Source of the DNA: Dromiciops gliroides | Taxonomy: Eukaryota; Chordata; Mammalia; Microbiotheria; Microbiotheriidae | Assembly: GCF_019393635.1 (NCBI RefSeq) | Contig: NC_057861.1 | Span: 153,839,544-153,903,543 of the forward strand | Direction of reading: 5' to 3' | Length of the DNA: 64,000 nt | Shown: piece by piece, positions 55,046-64,000 of the stretch | Layout of the letters: the number at the start of each line of letters is the position of its first letter | Position numbering within the stretch: position 1 is the stretch's first letter | The notes under the pieces: model-generated | The model's database searches: none | What the model was told of the DNA's origin: nothing | The model's input: the letters and a program-made list of their open reading frames with translations, nothing else | Position numbers and translations under genes: made by a program

Positions 55046-55629
55046 TTCTACTGTATGATATGATTATGGATTTGAGTCAGATTAAACTCTGAGGATGGGG
55101 TCTGGAAGATAGATACCCAGCCCTGCCCCAGTATAGTTCGTTTAGAAGTTTATTGCTTATCAAATTCTCACTGTCTCCTTTAAGTTTTATTGCCAATTAA
55201 CAGTATTGTTTTCTTCTGCTCAGTCTCCACACTTGTCAGCTACATATTAGTTTTGTCTGCAATCCATCATGTGTCAGAATCCCAGTCCCTGTTGAGTGGG
55301 TCAGGGAGTTAGCCCACCAATTCAATACTTGGGACTCAAGAAGAAAGGACAGGGCTCGGCACAGGATGCAGCAATTAAGTTGAGACCAGATGTTAAGTGA
55401 CATGTCTCTTTTTCTCAGAGCAGAATCCCCTTGGCCCTGGGGTCCCCAACAATGGATTATTCTTTTCTTCCCAACATAGCCGAAGATAAATTTTAACCCT
55501 GTCATCCTTCTAGAATTAACACGACTACAGAACAATGCTGAAGCACCTGAGTGACTCTTCCTGTTATTCAGGTTGAATATCTTTAGAGACAGGGGTTGGG
55601 AGAGGGGAGTCAGTGGGAACTATGAGATC
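55046..55629. other. Unassigned DNA next to an LTR
   Basis: A minus-strand open frame of 99 codons at 55236-55535 shows no similarity I recognise. It could be unrecognised LTR or retroviral leader sequence. Confidence 0.4.
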
Positions 55630-55965
55630 TGAAACATCTGTCACTCCCCTATTTCCTCTTCCTTTGGTTTGACCTTGTTCCCCCTCCCCTTTTCCCCCTT
55701 GTTCCTGGAACACGTATGCATGTCTCCATACGTTGATCACGAGCTAAACACGCACCCTGGGTGAGACAGGATTGGATGTTAGATTGTGAGCTCGCCCTAG
55801 TGTGCGTGGGGACTTCCCCTATAAAAGGTCAAGGCATGTATTAGCTAGCGCGGCTCAGGCATTGAGCTTGCCCATTCCTATGGGAATGTAATAAATCTGT
55901 CTCTGCTTGACTTGGTGGTCTCCTCAAGTTATTTGGGTAAACTGAGGCAGTTTGCTCCATACACT
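55630..55965 (+). mobile_element. Endogenous retrovirus LTR (probable solo LTR)
   Basis: It has a TATA box (tataaaa, 55820-55826) and a polyadenylation signal AATAAA (55890-55895) about 65 bases downstream, then a T/G-rich stretch (ctgtctctgcttgacttgg), the order of an LTR U3-R-U5. CpG content is higher than in the surroundings, suggesting it is fairly young. Exact TG/CA edges and a duplication could not be fixed. No gag, pol or env coding region was recognised beside it. Confidence 0.65.
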
Positions 55966-57864
55966 ACTATTCCACAATTTGATATTCCTTACTTATTGAT
56001 GCTCAATCTCATCCCTCAAAGACACTTTTCCTTACATACATTCCCTTCTTTCCTCTCACCTACTGCCACATCTAGCCTTCTTCCCCCAACTCCCTAGAAT
56101 ATGGCTGAGCCTCCCACTTGACTGAAAAGACTGACATTGAATATGAGTTCTTTTAGCCCCACTATTGCCATTATTCTATCACCATATTTTCCTCTTCCAC
56201 TCCAGTACCCAAAGAAATATCCCCACTCCTCACTATGGTTAATTATTCTGCCTTTGGCCTTGTTTTGATTCTTCCTGGCTCATTCAGGATGTTGCTACAG
56301 TAGCTAACCCTTACCACAGGCTCTTTGTTGTTGTTGTCAAGTGTTCATTTATTACAATAGTCTCCTTTGTGACCCTTAATTAGCTGGGCATTCAAAAACA
56401 CTGCTATTGATGTCAGCAATGACATCATGAGTTTGCCTGTTGTCAGAGTTGCCTCCCAGAGACTGAACTGTTCCAAGGATCTTTTTAATGGTTCCAAGGA
56501 GGGTCTCTTGCCAGGGATTTTCACTTGATCTCTCCAGGAATGTTGATAAGCAAGCTCATTGAAGCTTCTATTTCCACTGTGCTTAATATTTTTCTGCTTC
56601 TTTCTGTCCCAGGGAGAGCGTTTCTGGGTTTGGTGATAAGTCTGAAGTAGAGGGTACAACCTCAATGCGTGCCTGTTTGTTCTGAGTGTTGTTTCACTAT
56701 GATCCTTAGCGCTTTCTAGTCACTAGTTATCATGGTGAGATAATCACTGATCTAAAAAGACTGGTGATTTTTAAGTTAGTGATTACCTAAGGGACTAGTT
56801 TTCAGGGCCAACACAGATGTGATACCAACTTCACCACCACTGCACCTCAGTCTTATTAGGATCAAACTTAGGACTGGATTGAGCAGGTAGCATTGAAGAT
56901 AGTGATATAGCCTATAGTCCTGTGTGGTAGCCAGTGTCAGATGAAGCCAGATTTGAGATAAATTGAGTTATTCCTTTACAACTCAAGAGCTTGGAACCAA
57001 GAATACCATGTGCACTTTCAATCTAATCCTTTCTCCCAGGTCCTTCCCTTCCCATTTTCCTACAAATGTGATTAGGTCTCCCTAGTCCTAAAAAGAAAAT
57101 AATAAGAAACTTTCCCTTTACCTTTTTAGGCCATCCAGCTAAATATTCCACCTCTTTCCTCCCCTTCCTTGCTGAACTTCTTGAAGAGGTCGTTTATATG
57201 CTAGTATCTCTACTTTACTACCACTCTCTTTTGAATCTCTTATAATCTATCTTCTATTCCCCCCCACACTCTACTGAAATTGTGCTCTTAAAGTTCAGTC
57301 CCTACCCTTTGTGATTTCTCTGGCACCTGTGACACCATTGACTTCCTCTCCAATGAAGTACTTGTACATTTCTTGATTTCCAAGATAGTACCCTTTCTTG
57401 GTTCTGATACCTTTTTGATTGCTCCTTCTGTCTTCTTCATTGGCTCTCCATCTTTATTTCTCCTTAATGCTGGTGTTTCTCAAGAGTCTGACCCTATTCC
57501 TCTCCTCATTACACTACTTCCTTTACTCTCACAGCTTAAATGACCACCTTCATACACAGTTCTGTAACTGTTCTCTTGACCCTCTTCTTTAACTCCTGAT
57601 TTACATTTTCAACTAATTCTGTAATTCTGCTCCTAACCTTTTTCTTTGACTCCTGATTTCCATTTTCAGCTAATTATTGCACATCTCCATGTGCAGGTAT
57701 CACCAGGAAATCAAGCACAACATTCCCCAAACCAAGTTTATTTTCTTCTGACTTCACTATTCCTGTTAGTGACACCAGCTTTTACTGAGTCCCTCATTTT
57801 AATTCTCCATGGCTACTGAATTTACCAAAACTAGAGTTCAGGAAAACATTGATTCTTTCCTTTA
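55966..57864. other. Unassigned, pyrimidine-rich in part
   Basis: 55966-56290 and 57030-57864 are C/T-rich and may be one old LINE broken by other DNA (a short gacaccattgacttcctc is weakly L2-like). A minus-strand open frame of 106 codons at 56345-56665 has a basic N-terminal half and a hydrophobic segment near its end ([16 protein letters not shown]); no homologue is recognised. Confidence 0.4.
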
Positions 57865-57880
57865 AAAGTAACATGTTTAG

Positions 57881-58022
57881 GGGCAGCTAGGTGGCGCAGT
57901 GGATAGAGCACTGGCCCTGGATTCAGCAGGACGTGAGTTCAGGTTTGGCCTCAGACACTTGACACTTACTGGCTGTGTGACTCTGGGCAAGTCACTTAAC
58001 CCCAATTGCCTCACCCCCCCCC
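57881..58022 (+). mobile_element. tRNA-derived SINE with 16-bp duplication
   Basis: Complete unit with a C-run at its tail instead of A. The duplication aaagtaacatgtttag (57865-57880) pairs with aaagtaatatgtttag (58023-58038). Confidence 0.93.
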
Positions 58023-58038
58023 AAAGTAATATGTTTAG

Positions 58039-58375
58039 CTTTAGTTTACACACTTACTTAAGTATTAGTTGCTAAGAGCATACGAGCTGCCAACTTACTT
58101 TTTTAGAACCAGTAGAACTGCTTTGGCAATATAAAAAAAAAAAAATTACTTCCTAGATGTGCTAACAGAAACATTTAAACAAACAAATGGAAAGTTCAGT
58201 GAGTCGTAAGATCACACTGACCTTGACCATCTGAAAATATGTATTGACTCTTAGTTTTTGTATTGGCTTCCATAATATGTATTGCTACTCTACATTATGC
58301 TTTAGATGATATTTATATCAATTATAGCAAAATATTAACATCATACATTATTTCATTACATTATATTAAATAATA
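58039..58375. other. Unassigned intergenic DNA
   Basis: AT-rich with an A-run at 58134. Nothing recognised. Confidence 0.6.
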
Positions 58376-59045
58376 TACATTGCTGACACTACCACCACCC
58401 TGGTGCAGGCCCTCATCACCTCATGCCTAGACTATTGCAATAGCCCTGCCTCAAGTCTCCCCCTCCTCTGGTTCATCTTCCACTCAGATGTTAAACTGAG
58501 TTTCCTAAAGTGCAGGTCATCCCTAACCTCACCATAATCTCTAATGGTTCTGTGTTACCTCCAGGATCAAATAGAAAATCTTCTGTTTGGCTTTTAAGTC
58601 CTTCATAACCTGGCCCCTTCCAATCTTTCCAGTCTCCTTATACTTTACTCCCACCCGCTTGCTCTGTGACCCAGTAGTAACATTGGCTCAGATTCTGGAC
58701 TATTTCACTGCCTGTCCCTCACGCCTGGAATGTTGTCTTTCATCATCTAATATCTTTTGACTTCCCTAACTGCCTGCATGTCCCATTTAAAATCCCAACT
58801 TCAGCAAGAAACCTTTCCCAAACCACCTTAATCTTAGTGGCTTCCCTCTAAGCTTATCTCCAATTTATCTTGCCTATATCTTGTTTGTACATAGTTGTTG
58901 GCTATCTTGTCTCCCCCATAAGACTGTCAACACTTCAAGAGCCAGGACTGGCCTTTTTTATCTTTTTTTCGGGGGGGAGGGGTATTCTCAGTATTTAGCA
59001 AAGTGCTGGTGCACAGAAAGCATTGATAAATGCTTCTTGATTTGC
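58376..59045 (+). mobile_element. L2 LINE 3' region
   Basis: Good L2 match in order: ctggtgcaggccctcatcac, cctagactattgcaatagcc, cttcataacctggccccttc, ccctcacgcctggaatgttg, ttgtttgtacatagttgttg and a 3' end with gcattgataaatgcttcttg. Confidence 0.85.
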
Positions 59046-59513
59046 AACAACTAGATGCATTTTTCTGATTGACTTTTTCCCCTTTAAAAATGATCAGAAA
59101 AATAATTTTTCTATTCATATGGATACATAGATAACAAAACAAAACATATTGCCAATAAGTCATGTTTGGGCTTAGTAGGTGAAGCACAGAAACCAGTGTA
59201 ACAGAACAAAGAAAAAGACATGACATAGAACTGTGAAAGACAGAGGACAGGAATATTTTGACTCAAACTTGGAATACAATAACATGTTCTCATCTTTCTT
59301 GTCTGTGGGCCAAACAAGATATGAGTTTGTATGAAACAATTCCCGTTGTATCTCATCTAATTTCCAAGGTCTATTTCCAATGTCTTTTTTTTTTTCTAGG
59401 TGATAACAAGTCCACAAACAAGAGAAATGAAGTATGTTACATAAGGTCAAAAGGATTCATTAGTGTTTTCAGTGATGAAATGTAAATTAAAAGATAATTT
59501 GACTAGAAGCCCA
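59046..59513. other. Unassigned intergenic DNA
   Basis: Overlapping short open frames on both strands (59111-59485) look random; no homologue or repeat is recognised. Confidence 0.5.
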
Positions 59514-59660
59514 TATTTTTTTTTTGTGGGACAGTGAAGGTTAAGTGACTTGCCCAGAGTCACACAACTAGTAAGTGTCAAGTGCCTGAGGTCGGATTTG
59601 AACTCAGGTCCTCCTGAATCCAGGGCCAGTGCTTTATCCATTGAACCACCTAGCTGCCCT
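59514..59660 (-). mobile_element. tRNA-derived SINE
   Basis: Reverse unit from a T-run to aaccacctagctgccct. Flanking duplication is weak (gcccatatttt versus ggccataatttt). Confidence 0.9.
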
Positions 59661-60019
59661 GATGGCCATAATTTTAATAAACTTTTAGGCTAACATTGTT
59701 CTCATACTTGCCATATCTAGCAACTCATATCTAAAGGGGATATTATTAACATTTATGGGTTATTAAGCATATTTTATACTCTTCTCTTCTACCTAATTCT
59801 TAAATATATAAATAAGGTCTTCAGAGGTATAAAAAATGCCCCAGCATCCTGACACATTCTTAATGAGTTGGGACTTGGGGGTGCTGAGGAAAGGACATGA
59901 GGGAAAATGACTACAATCTTATACAGAAGATGTACACCAAAATACTTTTGTTTTATACCTTGTGACTATGCAGTCTGGTTCAAATGGGAGAGAGGGAATA
60001 TTCAGCTTTATATTCTGAG
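59661..60019. other. Unassigned intergenic DNA
   Basis: Nothing recognised. Confidence 0.55.
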
Positions 60020-60175
60020 TCATCGTTGCGTCATGAAACTAGTGCTAAATTTTGGAGGCAAAGAACTGTGTTCAAAACTCAGTTTTGCCACTTACTACTT
60101 ATATGACTTCAGGCAAGTCACTTAACCTCTCTGGGAATGTTTCCCTCTATGTGCAATAAGGGAGAGGGAGTGAGC
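60020..60175 (+). mobile_element. CORE-SINE (MAR1/MIR-like) fragment
   Basis: gaactgtgttcaaaactcag, ttcaggcaagtcacttaacc, ctctctgggaatgtttccct. Confidence 0.65.
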
Positions 60176-60297
60176 CCAAATTTATATATAGTGTCATAAA
60201 TTCATGATCCTCTCAAGGAATGAATAGTAGTGAGATCATAATCTACAAAATAGTGATAAAATCTTAGGAAATTATCCAACTCTATGTAAGATATGTA

Positions 60298-60481
60298 CAG
60301 GTATACCATAGATGCACTGTGGGTTCCATTCCAGACCATTGCAATAAAGTGCATATTTCAGTAAAGCAAGTCACACAAATTTTTTGGCTTCCCAGGGAAT
60401 ATAAAATTGTTTTTATACTGTGTTGTAATCTATTAAACATACAATAGTATCACGACTAAAAATGTACATAGCCTAATTAAA
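60298..60481 (-). mobile_element. Tigger1-like pogo DNA transposon, left part
   Basis: Begins caggtatacc after a TA, like a Tigger terminal inverted repeat. The inner sequence (gcaataaagtgcatatttca, gcaagtcacacaaatttttt, ggcttcccagggaatataaa) matches my memory of Tigger1. It resumes at 61480. Confidence 0.75.
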
Positions 60482-61147
60482 AGTTTGTTAGTTTTTTTCA
60501 GTTGCGTCTGACTCTGTGGCCCCACAGCCCATAACACATCAGACCTTTCTGTCCTCCACTATCTCTCAAAGTCTGTCCAAGTTCATATTTGTTGTTTTCA
60601 TGACACTATCTATCCCATCCTCTGCCATCTCCTTTTCTTTTTGCCTTTAATCTTTCCCAACATCAGAGTTTTTTTCCAATGAGTCCCGTCTTCTCGTTAT
60701 GTGGCCAAAGTGGTTAAGCTTCAGCATTAGCGTTTGATCTTCTGGTGAATGTCCTGAATTAATTTAAATATTGTCTGATTTGATCTTCTTGCTGTCCAAG
60801 GGACTCTAAAAGTCTTTTCCAGCACCACAATTTGTATGTTTGAGATTTTTGATAATTCTCCCACCAACCTTAATTCCAGCTTTTGATTCATCCAGCCTGG
60901 CACTTCACACGATATACTCTGCATATAAGTTAAATAAAGATGACAATATACAGCCTTGTTATATATTTCTAATCTTAAACCAATCAGTTGTTCCATAACT
61001 GTTGCTTCTTGGCCCACATACCGGTTCCTCAGGTACTCCCATCTCTTTGAGGACTTACCATATTTTGTTGTGATGCACACCATCAAAGACTTTAGTGCAG
61101 TCAATGAAGTAGATTTTTTTTCTGAGACTCCCTTGCTTTCTCCATAA
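60482..61147 (-). mobile_element. RTE/BovB LINE remnant
   Basis: The minus-strand open frame 60727-61164 carries BovB reverse-transcriptase motifs: GQEATV near 61010 and RVPWTARRSNQ near 60790, followed downstream by the BovB-type 3' tail (cagttgcgtctgactctgtg on plus). The text between the motifs is shorter than in a complete RTE, so an internal deletion is likely. It is inserted in the Tigger-like element. Confidence 0.8.
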
Positions 61148-61152
61148 TCCAA

Positions 61153-61479
61153 TAAATGGAGCATCTAGGTGGTACAGTAGATAAAGCACTGGCACTGGAA
61201 TCAGAAGGACCTGAGTTAAAATCTCACCTCAGACACTTACTAACTGTGACCCTGGACAAGTCACTTAACTCCAATTGCCTTGAACATGTGGGGCCATCTC
61301 CAGTCATCCTGCTGTATATCTTGCCACTGGACCCAGATGGCTCTGGAGGAGAAAGTGAGGTTGGTGATTTTGCACAGCCCTTTCTCACTTAAATCCAATT
61401 CACTACAAGTCATGATGTCATCTCTTTGGGAATGAAGGGCAAACACCAACAACAATACAGTAAATGTTGGGATTTTTAA
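61153..61479 (+). mobile_element. SINE with a different 3' tail
   Basis: A tRNA/CORE-type head (gagcatctaggtggtacagt) is followed after ccaattgcctt by a distinct tail (catctccagtcatcctgctg, ccactggacccagatggctc, tgaagggcaaacaccaacaa). The tail is unlike the other SINEs here and presumably matches another LINE partner. It is also nested in the Tigger-like element. Confidence 0.75.
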
Positions 61480-62066
61480 AAATTAAAAATATTTTATTGC
61501 TTAAAAATGCTAACCATCATCTGAGCCTTTGGCAAGTCATAATCTTTTTTGCTGGTGCAGGGTCTTGCCTTGATGTTGGTGGATGCTGACTGATCAGGGT
61601 GGTGGTTACTGAAGGCTGGGGTGCCTGTGGCAATTTCTTACAATAAGAGAACAATGAAGTTTGCTGGATTGATAGACTCTTCCTTTCATTGAACACTTAG
61701 AGGTCATTGTACAGTTATTAATTGACTTAATTTCAGTATTGTATCTCAGAGAATAGGGAGGTCCACAGAGAGGGATCAATCAGAATACACACATTTATCA
61801 ATTAAGTTCACCATTTTATACAGGTTCAGTTTGTGGCACCCCAAAATAATTACAGTGGTAACCTCAAAGATCACTGATCACATATCACCATAACAGATGT
61901 AATAATAATGAAAAGGTTTGAAATATTGTGAGAATTACCAAAATGTGACACAGAGACACGATGTGAGTACATGCTGTTGGAAAAATGGCTCTAATAGACT
62001 TGTTGCATGGAGGGTTGTCAGAAACCTTCAAAAAATGCAATGTGTGAGAAAGCAATGGGTTATCTA
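61480..62066 (-). mobile_element. Tigger1-like pogo DNA transposon, right part, internally deleted
   Basis: Continues the copy at 60298-60481: ccatcatctgagcctttggc, gactgatcagggtggtggtt, gaacacttagaggtcattgt, gtgacacagagacacgatgt. The transposase-coding centre is absent; the join lies at gactcttcctttca (61675-61688). aattaaaa occurs at 60474-60481 and 61480-61487, on either side of the inserted elements. Confidence 0.75.
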
Positions 62067-62216
62067 AATGTATAGATGTACAGTTCCTGGGTGAGATGCA
62101 TAGATATCTGACCCAACTCTCTCCAAGGAAGGCTGTGATTCCATCTTGAGGGGAGCAAGAGAAAGGCTGTGGCTGGGCATTTGCTACTTCCCTTAACTAT
62201 TTTCAAAAGATGTTTT

Positions 62217-62362
62217 TGGGGGGCAGTTAGGTGGTGCAGTGGATAAAGCACCGGCCCTGGATTCAGGAGTACCTGAGTTCAAATCCGGCCTCGGACACTT
62301 GACACTTACTAGCTGTGTGACCTTGGGCAAGTCACTTAACCCCATTGCCCCGCCAAAAAAAC

Positions 62363-62389
<27 letters not shown>
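62217..62389 (+). mobile_element. tRNA-derived SINE with 12-bp duplication
   Basis: Complete unit with a CAAAA tail. The duplication aaaagatgtttt lies at 62205-62216 and 62390-62401. Confidence 0.93.
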
Positions 62390-62393
<4 letters not shown>

Positions 62394-62460
62394 GATGTTT
62401 TGGGCTTAAGATCTGGCTGCCTCCCTCAAATGTTGCTGGTATAGGGGTACAGTAGATTTA

Positions 62461-62617
62461 AACATTATTATTATTATTTTTTGATGGGCAGTGAGGGTTA
62501 AGTGACTTGCCCAGGGTCACACAACTAGTAAGTGTCAAGTGTCTGAGGCTGGATTTGAACTCAAGTCCTCCTGAATCCAGGGCCAGTGCTCTATACACTG
62601 TGCCACTTAGCTACCCG
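62461..62617 (-). mobile_element. tRNA-derived SINE with 14-bp duplication
   Basis: Complete reverse unit with an ATT-repeat tail. A perfect duplication gtacagtagattta lies at 62447-62460 and 62618-62631. Confidence 0.93.
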
Positions 62618-62781
62618 GTACAGTAGATTTAGAACAAAGTTTGCTTCCCTGGTCATTTTTAAAGGAGTAGGTAGCCCTTTAGCTTGTACTCACCAGCTTA
62701 ATTCCTTCCCACTAAACACTGGTTACACAAAAGACTATCACACAAAGAATAGCAAGTAAATTCACTTATCTAAGCAAACAG

Positions 62782-63030
62782 CACATTGTTGTTGTTGTTC
62801 AGTTGTTTCAGTTGTGTATGACTCTTTATGACCCCATTTGAGGTTTTCTTGGAAAAGATACTAGAGTGGTTTACTGTTCCTTTCTCATTTTACAGATGAG
62901 GAAAGTGGGGCAAACAGGGTTAAGTAACAGGGTCACACAGTCAGTGTCTCAGGCCAGATTTGAACTCAAGATGAGTCTTCTGTACTTCTGGCCTGACATG
63001 CTATCCAGTGCATGACCTAGCTGCCCAAAT
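62782..63030 (-). mobile_element. SINE with RTE/BovB-like tail
   Basis: Reverse copy of the same type as 1898-2152: tail side ttgttgttgttcagttgtt and gtatgactctttatgacccc, then the core with cagatttgaactcaagatga and the head at gcatgacctagctgccc. Confidence 0.82.
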
Positions 63031-63734
63031 AGCAAGATGAAATTGGAGAAATTCTATAGACCAGGACATACTAGAAAAAAAAAGAGTGAAAGAGCTCTTT
63101 ATCTGAGAGCAAGTGGAGATCTCAGTTCAGACCAAGAAAAAGAGCCCCATGTTTCCTAAAGAAGTTCTCTCTCTTTTTCTGAAGTCTCTAGGGAACAAAA
63201 GCCAGAAATCAGAACATATTAAGGAGTCAAATTACCCCATGAATCTGCAGTTTCCAAAGTCTTTCTCTCTCCACGCGTCTCTCCCAAAGAATCTCTTGAC
63301 CCACTCAGGTTTCTCTTCTAAGCATTCCTGGAATCAACTTAATTCCTTCTATATGTACATAGCCACTTCAGCATTCACTCCACTAATTAGAAATCACCTC
63401 TCCCTCTACATATAAAGCTGTATGCAAAACATCTCAGGCTTAGTTGGAAACCTAGTTATCAATATTAAAGCAGTGAGCAAGTGGAGTCTAGTACATGTAA
63501 TAAAAAATTAGGGATCAAGACACCTAATTTTACTCTTCTATGGTTTTAGTAATTTTCTCTGTAACCTCAAGTTAACTACCAAATACTCTCTTCTTTGCCT
63601 ATTAAAATGAAGTAATGAAGAGTAAGGACTTCACAGTGGTATTACGTGGATTAAATTGACAAGACACCTAGTATCTGAGCTTCTCCAAGGAAAAATTCCA
63701 TTTAACTACCATTGTTTATTCACCTTTGGAAATT
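63031..63734. other. Unassigned intergenic DNA
   Basis: A plus-strand open frame of 100 codons at 63113-63415 is rich in Lys and Ser, without recognised similarity. No repeat identified. Confidence 0.5.
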
Positions 63735-64000
63735 CTTATGGAGACAGTGTGGTGCAGTCATTAAAAAGCATTGAAAAGGGGAAGCTAGGTGGCACAGTGG
63801 ATTAGAGCACCGGCCCTGGAGTCAGGAGTACCTGAGTTCAAATCCGGCCTCAGACACTTGACACTTACTAGCTGTGTGACCCTGGGAAAGTCACTTGACC
63901 CCAATTGCCTCACTAAAAAAAAAAAAAAAGCATTGAAAAGTAGACTTGGGTTCCTAACCTTCCTTCAGTACTTATCAGCTGTGATTCTGTGTGACCACAG
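63735..64000 (+). mobile_element. CORE-SINE (MAR1/MIR-like), split by a SINE and cut by the window end
   Basis: gagacagtgtggtgcagtca before the SINE and gtagacttgggttcctaacc, then gtgattctgtgtgacc after it, form one MAR1/MIR-type head. Confidence 0.65.
63779..63925 (+). mobile_element. tRNA-derived SINE with 15-bp duplication
   Basis: Complete unit. The duplication aaaagcattgaaaag lies at 63764-63778 and 63926-63940. Confidence 0.94.

Noticed and set aside
63113..63415. A 100-codon plus-strand frame as a possible gene
   Set aside because: Low complexity (Lys/Ser/Leu), no recognised similarity, no promoter or splice context; kept only as unassigned sequence.

Overview
The window is vertebrate nuclear DNA, very probably from a marsupial. 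It has interrupted genes, a CpG island, and dense L1, L2, L3/CR1, RTE/BovB, CORE-SINE (MIR/MAR1), hAT, pogo/Tigger and LTR remnants. Many copies of a tRNA-derived SINE (WSINE1/WALLSI-like, opening with ggggcagctaggtgg) point to an australidelphian marsupial; that assignment rests on memory of repeat families.

Only one protein gene can be supported. OSGIN2 (oxidative stress induced growth inhibitor family member 2) lies complete on the minus strand, from the start codon at 30229 to the stop at 5029. Six coding exons (30186-30229, 22090-22244, 18413-18549, 17959-18150, 13232-13323, 5029-6064) join in frame with GT/AG splice sites and give 551 residues. A downstream in-frame ATG in exon 2 gives 507. 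The first exon sits in a CpG island (about 29870-30960) with a sense-oriented CCAAT box, GC boxes, an ETS-type site and one antioxidant-response-element-like core. The likely polyadenylation signal is at 4397-4402. In human, NBN lies just beyond the OSGIN2 3' end in convergent orientation; no NBN exon is recognisable in the 5 kb before the stop, so it is expected outside the window.

Layout: 1-4300 is repeat-rich downstream flank (L1, L3/CR1, L2, SINE). 4380-30300 is the OSGIN2 transcription unit, with introns holding old L2, L3, MIR, two hAT-type remnants and younger SINEs. 30300-31000 is the promoter. 31000-64000 is upstream intergenic DNA made almost wholly of layered repeats: SINEs with target-site duplications, 3' ends of L1, L2 on both strands, two LTRs, and near 60.3-62.1 kb a Tigger1-like DNA transposon broken open by an RTE/BovB fragment and a SINE.

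No new biological system was found. The points most worth a second look are the OSGIN2 translation-start arrangement, loci where two SINEs share one target site, and the Tigger1-like element with its internal deletion and later insertions. Repeat family names come from memory of consensus sequences and edges are approximate unless a target-site duplication is given.
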